Positions 14,857 to 21,577 of a DNA stretch of 23,956 nt are shown here, one piece after another. Below the pieces are notes generated by a model. That model did no database searches. It had not been told where the DNA came from and saw nothing but the letters and a program-made list of their open reading frames with translations. Position 1 is the first letter of the stretch, and each line of letters opens with the position of its first letter. A program made the position numbers and the translations under genes. The stretch comes from Rhodocyclaceae bacterium (lineage in GTDB: Bacteria > Pseudomonadota > Gammaproteobacteria > Burkholderiales > Rhodocyclaceae). The stretch lies in assembly GCA_030682595.1 (NCBI GenBank), contig JAUXNZ010000217.1:1-23956 (forward strand), in the 5' to 3' direction.

Positions 14857-14979
14857 CTACTTGACAGCCTTCTGAATCGCTTCGCCGCCTTTTTCGATGT
14901 CCTTGCCAATACCCTGCACGGTATTGCAACCGGACAGAGTGAAGGTGGCGGCAGTGAGAATGAGCATCAATGTTTTCAA
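14857..14979 (-). CDS. Entericidin-type small lipoprotein
   Basis: A 40-residue lipoprotein: MKTLMLILTAATFTLSGCNTVQGIGKDIEKGGEAIQKAVK split here as signal peptide (1-17), lipobox L-S-G-C with Cys18, then N-T-V-Q-G-I-G-K-D-I-E and a basic amphipathic tail. This is the entericidin A/B pattern. I choose the TTG at 14979 because AAGGAG lies 6 bases before it; an ATG five codons into the protein has a poorer position. The much longer frame opening at 15159 has no homology upstream of this point. In E. coli entericidins form an antidote/toxin pair linked to stationary-phase lysis, but single copies like this one are common and their role is unclear. It is 85 bases upstream of leuB. Confidence 0.85.
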   Translation of the reverse strand: MKTLMLILTAATFTLSGCNTVQGIGKDIEKGGEAIQKAVK

Positions 14980-15095
14980 AATCGTCTCCTTAAATGCAGC
15001 AACCCGGCCTCCGCTGCGCTGCCAGCGACAGGTTTTACCAAAGCTTGTCATGGCGGATTTGCGGCATGGCAAACGGGTCTTGCGGAAGGCCCCGA

Positions 15096-16244
15096 TTATC
15101 GCACAGGCCACGCCGTCGCTGGGCTTCGCCAAACCAGCCACCAGCCGCAGACGGCGCAAAGCGCGGCAAACGTGTAGGTGATTCCGGCGCCCAGACTACC
15201 CCAGGCCGCACCGCCAATCAATCCACCCACCATGCCGCCGGCGCCGAAAGAAAGGCTGCCGTAAATACCCTGAACGCGCGCCTGCTGCCGCGAGTCAAAC
15301 CAGCGCGTTAACACCGCCATTGCCGCCGCATGGTAGGCCCCGAAGGTAACACCGTGCAGGAGCTGCGCGACGACCAACAGCACTGGCGAATCCGCCCCCC
15401 AGCCGATCAGGAGGAAGCGCAATATCGCCAGGGCAAAGCTCACCAGCAGGATCTGGCGCAACGACACGTGCCGCATCAGGCGCGGCATGGCCATAAACAC
15501 GCCAATCTCGGCCAACACGCCCAGTGACCAGAACAGACCAACCGCCATCTTGCCGTAGCCGTGATCCACCAGATGGATCGAATAAAAGACATAGAGCGGA
15601 CCGTGGGCCACCGCCATGAAAAAGCACGCCGCCAGCAGTGCCAGCACCTCGGGGCGCTTGAGCAGACCGGAGAGTGGCGGCGCCGTTCCGCCAGCGCCGA
15701 CTTTTGTATCGGGCAGGGTCAGGGCGCTCGCCAGCACGCTCGCCAATATCGCCAGAATGGCCCACAACAAGGCGGCAATCGGCAGATAATCAAGCAGCGT
15801 GCCAATCACCATCACGCTGACAATGAAGCCGACCGAGCCCCAAAGGCGGATACGGCCGTAGCGGTCGGGATGTTCCACCAGATAATCGAGCGTCATGGCC
15901 TCGACCAGGGGCAACGCGGCACTCCAGAAAAACCAGACCAGGGCCATCGCCAGCAGCATGCCGGTGTAGTTATGCGTAAAAAAGAAACCGACAAAACCCA
16001 ATGCCGAGAACAACGCGGCCAGACGGACAATCCCGACCCGATGTCCCAGGTGGTCAGCCAACAGGCCCCAAAGGTTGGGGGCGACAAGGCGCATCACCTG
16101 CGGCACCGACATCAGCACGCCGATCTCCCAGGCGGAGAGACCAACATCCTGGAGATACAGCGTGAAATACGGCGCGAAAGCGCCGACGAAGGCGAAATAA
16201 AAGAAATACCAGACGCCCAAGCGTCCGAGGGGGGATACCGGCAT
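15096..16244 (-). CDS. MFS transporter, 3-phenylpropionate transporter (HcaT-like) type
   Basis: A 382-residue membrane protein with about 12 hydrophobic segments. The N-terminus M-P-V-S-P-L-G-R-L-G-V-W-Y-F-F-Y-F-A-F-V-G-A-F-A-P-Y-F matches the MFS_1-like/PPP subfamily. The loop W-G-L-L-A-D-H-L-G-H-R between helices 2 and 3 is the MFS signature, and R-L-W-G-S-V-G-F-I follows in the fifth segment. Names in this subfamily refer to phenylpropionate uptake in E. coli; the substrate here is unknown. The central cytoplasmic loop (P-D-T-K-V-G-A-G-G-T-A-P-P-L) coincides with a copy of the 26-bp repeated element at 15682-15707. There is no aromatic catabolic gene nearby; aroC is two genes upstream. 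A 227-base spacer separates it from ydcH, so it may have its own promoter. Confidence 0.85.
   Translation of the reverse strand: MPVSPLGRLGVWYFFYFAFVGAFAPYFTLYLQDVGLSAWEIGVLMSVPQVMRLVAPNLWGLLADHLGHRVGIVRLAALFSALGFVGFFFTHNYTGMLLAMALVWFFWSAALPLVEAMTLDYLVEHPDRYGRIRLWGSVGFIVSVMVIGTLLDYLPIAALLWAILAILASVLASALTLPDTKVGAGGTAPPLSGLLKRPEVLALLAACFFMAVAHGPLYVFYSIHLVDHGYGKMAVGLFWSLGVLAEIGVFMAMPRLMRHVSLRQILLVSFALAILRFLLIGWGADSPVLLVVAQLLHGVTFGAYHAAAMAVLTRWFDSRQQARVQGIYGSLSFGAGGMVGGLIGGAAWGSLGAGITYTFAALCAVCGWWLVWRSPATAWPVR
15682..15707 (+). repeat. 26-bp coding-embedded element, copy C (MFS gene)
   Basis: GCCGTTCC followed by the core and TTTTGT. Antisense to the codons for T-K-V-G-A-G-G-T-A in the central loop of the transporter, the same peptide frame as copy A. 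Confidence 0.75.
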
Positions 16245-16471
16245 GCGACGCCTAGGTTAGCGTGAAATACGAATTTGACGCCGCGTAATCCACTGAGCGC
16301 AGCGAACAAACCTTGCCCCCCACCGCGGGGCGGGAGCTGGGGATTGGGGTGGGGACGTTTTATCGCTTTTAACGGATTTCATGGCACGGGGGCTTGGTGA
16401 CCATGAAAGTTGGTTGGAGCAGACAAGGATCGGCCGGATGCCCCGGCCGGCGAAAGAAACGCCCGCAATAA
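16245..16471. other. Longest gene-free stretch: 227-base spacer between ydcH-like and MFS genes
   Basis: No convincing gene on either strand. It holds the 16431-16449 hairpin and, on the plus strand, five G runs at 16327-16330, 16332-16334, 16339-16342, 16346-16349 and 16351-16354, a G-quadruplex-type motif about 85-110 bases upstream of the MFS start. A promoter for the MFS gene is expected here, but I could not identify one. Confidence 0.6.
16431..16449 (-). terminator. GC-rich hairpin after the ydcH-like gene, possible terminator
   Basis: RNA-strand arms CGGCCGG and CCGGCCG with a 5-base loop, 22 bases after the stop codon, followed by ATCCTTGTCT. The trailing sequence is only modestly T-rich, so termination efficiency is uncertain. 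Confidence 0.4.
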
Positions 16472-16735
16472 TCAGACGCAGTGCTTCTGGCCGATCTGGA
16501 AAACCAGCAGCAATTGATAAATCTCGTCCTTCAGTTTGACGCGCATCTTTTTCATGTCTTCCAGCGTGAAATCGGCCACGGGCATGTCATGCTCCTCCAG
16601 ATCCTCGACCTTGCCGGTCAGTCGGTCGTAGCGGCCGAACATGGCGGCGAAACGCCCACTCTTCGCCCTGAGGGTGTCGATGGCATCGCGCATTTCCGGA
16701 AATTCGCTGTACAGGTCGTGGTGCTCAATGCGCAT
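16472..16735 (-). CDS. YdcH / DUF465 family small coiled-coil protein
   Basis: An 87-residue charged, helical protein: MRIEHHDLYSEFPEMRDAI, then F-A-A-M-F-G-R-Y-D-R-L-T-G-K-V-E-D-L-E and a C-terminal M-K-K-M-R-V-K-L-K-D-E-I-Y-Q-L-L. The F-x-x-L/M-F-x-x-Y/H-x-x-L-x-x-x-V/I-x-x-x-E pattern and the K-x-x-R-x-x-L-K-D-E-I-Y motif are characteristic of DUF465. The start has a strong site (GGGAGG, 6 bases upstream). The family is widespread and its function is not established; the sequence predicts two antiparallel helices. It follows aroC after 61 bases. A GC-rich hairpin 22 bases after its stop may end the transcript. Confidence 0.88.
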   Translation of the reverse strand: MRIEHHDLYSEFPEMRDAIDTLRAKSGRFAAMFGRYDRLTGKVEDLEEHDMPVADFTLEDMKKMRVKLKDEIYQLLLVFQIGQKHCV

Positions 16736-16796
16736 GTTTTCCTCCCGAGTTTGTCAAATTATTTGCGTTCGATTTCGAATTTTAGCAGGCATAATC

Positions 16797-17918
16797 CTAC
16801 AATTTGGCGGCCAATTTGCCAGTCAGCTTACCTGGAATGGGCGGGGTCGGACAGCGCACATCGGCGCACTGCGCCCGGTGCAGCAGGGCCGCGTCCATCA
16901 ACACCAGCGCCAGCATGGCTTCGGCAATCGGCGTGGCGCGAATGCCGACGCAGGGATCATGGCGACCATGGGTTTCCACCGTGGTCGGCTGGCCCGCCAG
17001 GTCGATCGAACGGCGCGGCAAACGAATGCTCGAGGTTGGCTTGATGGCGATGCTGACGGTGACCTCCTGCCCGGAGGAAATCCCGCCGAGTATACCGCCG
17101 GCATGATTGCTCAAAAATCCTTGTGGCGTCAGCTCGTCGCCATGTTCACTACCGCGCTGGGCGACGGCAGCGAAACCGGCGCCAATCTCCACCCCCTTGA
17201 CGGCGTTGATGCCCATCATCGCATAGGCGATCTGGGCATCGAGCCGGCCATAGACCGGATCGCCCCAGCCCGGCGGCACGTTGGTCGCCGTCACCTCGAC
17301 CTTCGCCCCCACCGAATCGCCAGCCTTGCGCAACTGGTCCATGTAGGCCTCCAGTTCGGGAACGATGGCGGCATTGGGCACGAAGAACGGATTGCTGTCG
17401 ATGACTTTGGCATCGACGAACGGGATGGCGATTGGCCCCAGCGCGCTCATCCAGCCGCGCACCGTGATCGCATATCGCTCGTGCAACCATTTTCTCGCGA
17501 TGGCGCCGGCGGCGACGCGCACCGCCGTCTCGCGCGCCGACGAGCGGCCGCCGCCGCGATAGTCGCGGATGCCGTATTTCTGCCAGTAGGTGTAATCGGC
17601 ATGGCCCGGCCGGAAGCTCTGGGCGATGTTGCCGTAGTCCTTGCTGCGCTGGTCGGTGTTGCGGATCAGGAGCGCAATCGGCGTGCCGGTGGTCTTGCCC
17701 TCGAACACGCCGGAAAGAATTTCAACCTTGTCGTCCTCGCGCCGCTGGGTGACATGGCGCGAGGTACCGGGCTTGCGCCGATCAAGCTCGCTCTGGATGT
17801 CGGCCTCGCACAGCGCCAGACCAGGCGGGCAGCCATCCACGACGCAACCGATGGCCGGACCATGCGATTCGCCGAATGAAGTCACGCTAAACAACGTGCC
17901 AATGGTGTTGCCGGACAT
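16797..17918 (-). CDS. aroC: Chorismate synthase
   Basis: Last step of the shikimate pathway: removes phosphate from EPSP to give chorismate, using reduced FMN. The 373-residue protein starts MSGNTIGTLFSVTSFGESHGPAIGCVVDGCPPG, carrying the first family signature (G-E-S-H-G). It contains R-R-K-P-G-T-S near 47-53, R-G-G-G-R-S-S-A-R-E-T near 120-130 and a C-terminal H-R-A-Q. Length is normal for the bacterial enzyme. The start has no clear ribosome binding site; the 54-base spacer from fdxA holds a short CAGTG-type repeat instead. Product feeds the tryptophan branch, whose last genes (trpFBA) are in the same window but far away. Confidence 0.97.
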   Translation of the reverse strand: MSGNTIGTLFSVTSFGESHGPAIGCVVDGCPPGLALCEADIQSELDRRKPGTSRHVTQRREDDKVEILSGVFEGKTTGTPIALLIRNTDQRSKDYGNIAQSFRPGHADYTYWQKYGIRDYRGGGRSSARETAVRVAAGAIARKWLHERYAITVRGWMSALGPIAIPFVDAKVIDSNPFFVPNAAIVPELEAYMDQLRKAGDSVGAKVEVTATNVPPGWGDPVYGRLDAQIAYAMMGINAVKGVEIGAGFAAVAQRGSEHGDELTPQGFLSNHAGGILGGISSGQEVTVSIAIKPTSSIRLPRRSIDLAGQPTTVETHGRHDPCVGIRATPIAEAMLALVLMDAALLHRAQCADVRCPTPPIPGKLTGKLAAKL

Positions 17919-17923
17919 CAGGG

Positions 17924-17961
17924 TTCAGTGGTCAGTGATCAGAAAACAGTGGTTTCAGTCT
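17924..17961. repeat. CAGTG-type short repeat in the fdxA-aroC spacer
   Basis: The plus strand has TCAGTGG, TCAGTGA, TCAGAAAA, CAGTGG and TTTCAG in succession, a degenerate tandem of a 7-base unit filling most of the 54-base spacer. It leaves aroC without an obvious ribosome binding site. Confidence 0.45.
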
Positions 17962-17972
17962 ATCACGCGACT

Positions 17973-18302
17973 TCATCCGCAGCGGTCGAGCAGACTGCGT
18001 TTATTCGGCTTACCCAGCCACGCATCGGCATCCGCCGGCGGGTCCTTGCGTTCGATGATGGATGGCCATTGCTTGGCCAGTTCGGCATTCAAGGCGACAA
18101 AGTCCAGTTGCTCCGCGGGGACATCCTCTTCGGCATAAATCGCCTCGGCCGGACATTCGGGGACACACAAGGTGCAGTCGATGCACTCGTCGGGATCGAT
18201 GACCAGGAAATTCGGGCCCTCGCGAAAACAGTCGACCGGACAGACATCCACGCAGTCCGTGTATTTGCACTTGATGCAGCTTTCGGTCACGACATAGGTC
18301 AT
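17973..18302 (-). CDS. fdxA: 7Fe ferredoxin ([3Fe-4S][4Fe-4S])
   Basis: A 109-residue FdxA-type ferredoxin, an electron carrier of the Azotobacter ferredoxin I class. The cysteines fall where that class has them: C9, C17 and C50 for the [3Fe-4S] cluster, and C21, C40, C43 and C46 for the [4Fe-4S] cluster, with the extra C12 and C25 also present. The acidic linker and C-terminal A-L-N-A-E-L-A-K-Q-W-P-x-I tail are typical. Its start lies only 9 bases after the der stop, so it is probably read from the der transcript. Redox partners cannot be told from the sequence; aroC downstream needs reduced FMN, but a direct link is only speculation. Confidence 0.95.
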   Translation of the reverse strand: MTYVVTESCIKCKYTDCVDVCPVDCFREGPNFLVIDPDECIDCTLCVPECPAEAIYAEEDVPAEQLDFVALNAELAKQWPSIIERKDPPADADAWLGKPNKRSLLDRCG

Positions 18303-18311
18303 CGCTTCACC

Positions 18312-19637
18312 CTATTTTTTGTCCACGTAAGGATTCTTGGTGACCTTGAACTGAATACGCAGTGGCGTGCCTTGCAGCTTGAAGGTCTCGACGAAAACGT
18401 GTTCGAGGTAACGCACGTAAGCGGGTGGTACGTGTTCAAGCGCATTGCCGTGGATGACGACAATCGGCGGGTTGCTGCCGCCCTGATGCGCATAGCGCAG
18501 TTTGGGGCGGACATTGCCATGCCGGGGCGGCGCCTGCTTTTGCACGGCATCGAGCAACACGCGGGTGAGCTTGGGCGTGGTCAGCTTGGCCATCGCGGCG
18601 GCGTAGGCGCGATCGACCGATTGCAGCACGCCCGCCACGCCCTGCCCTTTCAGCGCGGAGATATGATGCACGCGCGCGAAACCCATGAAATTGAGCTTGC
18701 GGGCGACGTCCTGCTTGATCTGCTCGCGGCGATAGGTGTCGATGGCGTCCCATTTATTCACCGCCAGCACCAGCGCGCGGCCCGCCTCGATGCAGAAGCC
18801 GGCAATGTGCGCATCCTGATCGGAAATATCCTGGCTGGCGTCGACCATCAGCACGACGACGTTGGCCGCCTCGATGGCTCTGAGTGTTTTAACCACCGAA
18901 AATTTCTCGATGGTTTCAAAGACCCGCCCCTTGCGGCGCAGGCCAGCGGTGTCGATCAGCGTGTAGTGCTTGCCATTCCGCTCGAACGGCGTGGCGATGG
19001 CATCGCGCGTGGTGCCCGGCATGTCGAAGGCGATCATGCGTTCTTCGCCGAGCAGCGTGTTGATCAGCGTGCTCTTGCCGACGTTGGGGCGCCCGACAAT
19101 GGCGACGCGCGGACCGCCGCTGTCGTCCGCCGCGCGCTCTTCGGCGGGAAAATCCGTCAGCACGTATTCGAGCAATTCGCGCACCCCCTCGCCGTGGGCC
19201 GACGAGATGACGCGCGGTTCGCCACAGCCAAGCTCGTGGAATTCCGCGGCCACCACGTCGCGATTCATGCCCTCGGCCTTGTTGACCACCAGATGCAGCG
19301 GCCGGCCGGTCTTGCGCAACCGCTCGGCGATCACCTTGTCTTGCGGGGTAAGGCCGGAGCGGCAGTCGACGATGAATAACAGGGCATCCGCCTCGGCAAT
19401 CGCCGCCTCGGCCTGGCGCGCCATTTCATGGACAATGCCCTCGGTAGCCTGCGGCTCGAAGCCGCCGGTGTCGATGACGAGAAACGCGCGATCGCCCAGC
19501 CGGCCGTGGCCGTAATGCCGGTCGCGCGTCAGGCCAGGCTGGTCGGCGACCAGCGCATCGCGCGTCTTGGTCAGCCGGTTGAACAGCGTGGACTTACCGA
19601 CGGTGGGGCGGCCGACGATCGCCAGTGTGGGCAGCAT
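18312..19637 (-). CDS. der: Ribosome biogenesis GTPase Der (EngA)
   Basis: Double-GTPase needed for 50S ribosomal subunit maturation. The 441-residue protein has two G domains: the first P-loop G-R-P-T-V-G-K-S at 8-15 with D-T-G-G-F and N-K-A-E; the second G-R-P-N-V-G-K-S at about 181-188 with D-T-A-G-L and N-K-W-D. A KH-like RNA-binding domain follows, ending in F-K-V-T-K-N-P-Y-V-D-K-K. Length is typical for Proteobacteria. The ATG directly follows the bamB TAA with no gap, and fdxA starts 9 bases downstream. In many related genomes hfq and hflX follow der; here they do not. Confidence 0.97.
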   Translation of the reverse strand: MLPTLAIVGRPTVGKSTLFNRLTKTRDALVADQPGLTRDRHYGHGRLGDRAFLVIDTGGFEPQATEGIVHEMARQAEAAIAEADALLFIVDCRSGLTPQDKVIAERLRKTGRPLHLVVNKAEGMNRDVVAAEFHELGCGEPRVISSAHGEGVRELLEYVLTDFPAEERAADDSGGPRVAIVGRPNVGKSTLINTLLGEERMIAFDMPGTTRDAIATPFERNGKHYTLIDTAGLRRKGRVFETIEKFSVVKTLRAIEAANVVVLMVDASQDISDQDAHIAGFCIEAGRALVLAVNKWDAIDTYRREQIKQDVARKLNFMGFARVHHISALKGQGVAGVLQSVDRAYAAAMAKLTTPKLTRVLLDAVQKQAPPRHGNVRPKLRYAHQGGSNPPIVVIHGNALEHVPPAYVRYLEHVFVETFKLQGTPLRIQFKVTKNPYVDKK

Positions 19638-20837
19638 TTATTTTATGGCCAGCGCATGAACGGCGCCATTCTTGGTCTGAACGACGAACCTGTCGTCCGC
19701 ACCACCAATGCGCCGGGGGGGGGCAACGACGGCCGAACCATCGGTGGTGAGCCGCGCGGCAAAAGCGCCGTCTGTCGCGGACAGAAGATGCACCACGCCC
19801 TGAAAGTCGGCGACGGCAATATGGCGCCCCACGACCAGCGGACGCGACACCCCGCGCAGGGCGAGCTTGTCCTGCTTCCAGAGACTGGCGCCGCTGCCAC
19901 GGTCGAAAGCGTGCACCGTGTCCTTCTCGTCGGTGACGTAAAGAGCGCGATTACCGATGTCGAGACCATTGATCGAGGACACGTCGCGGGCCCATTGCAA
20001 GGCGCCATTGCTGGCGTCGAAACAGGCAACCCGCCCCTGATAGGCGACGGCGCAGACACTCCCGCCCTCCACCACGGGTTCGCTCGCGACATCGGCAATC
20101 CGTTCCAGTTCGGTGACGCCGCGCGGCAGGGCAACCGCGCTCTCCCACAACGCCGCACCATTGTTGAGCGCGACGGCCACCAGCTTGCCACCGGGGAAGC
20201 CGGCATAGAGCGCACCTTCCGTCAGCGTGACCCCGACCGGAGAGCGCAGGGCCAGCGTGGGAGTGCTGCGCTGATAGACCCAGCGGCGTTTGCCATCTGT
20301 CGCTTCAAAACCGAATATGCGCGCATCCCCGCTTCTGATCGCGACGAGATCGCCGGATACCGCCGGGGCGGCGAGAATCTCGGAACTCGCGCGCGCCGTC
20401 CAGGCCGGGCGACCATCCGCCGCGTGGAATGCCAGCACAGCGCCCTTGGCGGTACCGACCACCACCAGCTTGTCGCTGGCGCCGACGCCGCCCGAGATCG
20501 TCTGACCGGCGCTGATCTTCCAGACCGGACGACCCTCGTCAAAACGCGCCAGCATGCCGTCCTTGGCCGCGACATAGACGCTATTGCCGACAACGGCAGG
20601 CGTAAACACGAACTCGCCGGCGTTGCCGATGCCGGCCTGCCAGAGCTTCGTCAACTCCGCGCTGGGCTTGATCGCCACCAGCTCGGCGGGCTTGACCTTG
20701 GGCGCGGACGAGGAAAATGGGTTGATCTTGTCAACCGTCGAGCTGATGGTCGAGCAACCGCTAGCGCCCAGCAGCGCGGCAAGGGTTAGCATGAAAACCC
20801 AGCGTTTGCGCAGACAAAGGGGGACGGGTGTTTTCAC
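19638..20837 (-). CDS. bamB: Outer-membrane assembly lipoprotein BamB
   Basis: Periplasmic beta-propeller lipoprotein of the BAM complex that folds outer-membrane proteins. The 399-residue protein starts at the GTG at 20837 (GTGA overlap with the preceding stop, GGGAGG 7 bases upstream). A basic N-terminus, hydrophobic stretch and A-S-G-C lipobox put the lipidated Cys at 28. Repeated PQQ-like blades are visible: V-Y-V-A-A-K-D-G-M-L-A-R-F, V-L-A-F-H-A-A-D-G-R-P-A-W, A-L-Y-V-T-D-E-K-D-T-V-H-A-F. Length suits BamB (about 380-400). The order hisS - yfgM - bamB - der is conserved in Proteobacteria. A run of nine C (coding strand; 19715-19723) lies near the 3' end. Confidence 0.96.
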   Translation of the reverse strand: MKTPVPLCLRKRWVFMLTLAALLGASGCSTISSTVDKINPFSSSAPKVKPAELVAIKPSAELTKLWQAGIGNAGEFVFTPAVVGNSVYVAAKDGMLARFDEGRPVWKISAGQTISGGVGASDKLVVVGTAKGAVLAFHAADGRPAWTARASSEILAAPAVSGDLVAIRSGDARIFGFEATDGKRRWVYQRSTPTLALRSPVGVTLTEGALYAGFPGGKLVAVALNNGAALWESAVALPRGVTELERIADVASEPVVEGGSVCAVAYQGRVACFDASNGALQWARDVSSINGLDIGNRALYVTDEKDTVHAFDRGSGASLWKQDKLALRGVSRPLVVGRHIAVADFQGVVHLLSATDGAFAARLTTDGSAVVAPPRRIGGADDRFVVQTKNGAVHALAIK

Positions 20838-21478
20838 GCCGCACCTCCCGAATCCCGTTTGGCTTCGAGAATTTCACGATAGGGCGAAGCGGCGGCATCG
20901 GCCGGCAGCAGCTTGAGCGCCTCGTCATAGGCAGCGCGCGCTTCGGCGGGCTTGCCCTGCGCCATCAGGATGTCGCCACGCACTTCGAGGTAGCGCATCT
21001 TGAAAGTCGGCGCTGGCGGGACGGCGAGTCGCTGCAAGGCAGCATCATGATTGCCCTCCTCGGCCAACACGATGGCCTGACGCAGGCGCGCCAAATCGCG
21101 CAGGCCGGGATCCTTGGCATGCTCGGCGGCCCAGCCAAACTGGGCCTGCGCCGACTTGAGGTCGCCAACATCGACCAGCACCTTGCCCGACAGCATGGCG
21201 GCCATGCCAGCGTAGGCCGTTCCCGCGTGCTTGTCGATCAACTCGCCGGCCAGAAGACGCACGCGCTTGGCATCCTGCTGCACCAGCGATTGCTGCAATT
21301 CGCCATACAGTTGCCCGGCCTGCGTCGCCTGGCCGCGCTGCCACCACTGCCAGCCCTGCCAACCAACCACGCCGACGGCGAGCGCCACGACCACGGCCGT
21401 GATCCACGTGCCGTGCAGCTTCCACCAGGTTTTGAGTTCTTCGATTTGTTCCTGCTCTTCGAGATCGTAGGTTGCCAT
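20834..21478 (-). CDS. YfgM-like tetratricopeptide membrane protein
   Basis: A 214-residue protein with a short acidic cytoplasmic N-terminus (MATYDLEEQEQIEELKTWWK), one membrane helix at about 25-44 and a periplasmic TPR-like region (A-G-Q-L-Y-G-E-L-Q-Q, A-R-A-A-Y-D-E-A-L-K-L-L). In E. coli YfgM is an ancillary subunit that associates with the SecYEG translocon and PpiD. I prefer the ATG at 21478 because GGAGG is 7 bases upstream; the ATG two codons earlier sits only one base from that site. The 3' end overlaps bamB by 4 bases. Codons at 21000-21025 (P-P-A-P-T-F-K) are a copy of the 26-bp repeated element. Confidence 0.92.
   Translation of the reverse strand: MATYDLEEQEQIEELKTWWKLHGTWITAVVVALAVGVVGWQGWQWWQRGQATQAGQLYGELQQSLVQQDAKRVRLLAGELIDKHAGTAYAGMAAMLSGKVLVDVGDLKSAQAQFGWAAEHAKDPGLRDLARLRQAIVLAEEGNHDAALQRLAVPPAPTFKMRYLEVRGDILMAQGKPAEARAAYDEALKLLPADAAASPYREILEAKRDSGGAA
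21000..21025 (-). repeat. 26-bp coding-embedded element, copy D (yfgM-like gene)
   Basis: GCCGTCCC followed by the core and TTTCAA on the minus strand; encodes P-P-A-P-T-F-K. Differs from the other copies only in the last bases. Confidence 0.7.
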
Positions 21479-21493
21479 GGTCATGCCTCCGTA

Positions 21494-21575
21494 GGGCCGC
21501 CCCAAGGGGGCTCAGTTACCAAATGAGGCCCCCCTGTGGGGGGCAGCGAGTTAATTTTGCGAGCGTGGGGGGGCA
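21494..21575 (-). repeat. G/C-rich intergenic repeat between hisS and the yfgM-like gene
   Basis: The spacer contains GCCCCCC-ACA-GGGGGGC on the RNA strand (21528-21544, 7-bp stem) and an overlapping alternative hairpin between 21506-21514 and 21524-21534 that uses the same C-run arm. GGGCCGCCCCAAG is at 21494-21506 and a further G run of seven at 21567-21573. The look is that of the G/C-run intergenic repeats common in Betaproteobacteria. It could modulate hisS to yfgM read-through. Confidence 0.65.
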
Positions 21576-21577
21576 TT

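Noticed and set aside
14980..15159. Extension of the entericidin-type frame upstream
   Set aside because: No signal peptide or homology upstream; the TTG at 14979 is ideally spaced from AAGGAG.
16752..16757. TTGACA as a -35 box for the ydcH-like gene
   Set aside because: It lies only about 17 bases before the start codon, leaving no room for a -10 box and a transcript start upstream of the ribosome binding site.
19801..19820. Possible sixth copy of the 26-bp element in bamB (AAAGTCGGCGACGGC)
   Set aside because: The central core differs (GACGGC in place of GCTGGC) and the flanks do not match; ordinary BamB coding explains it.
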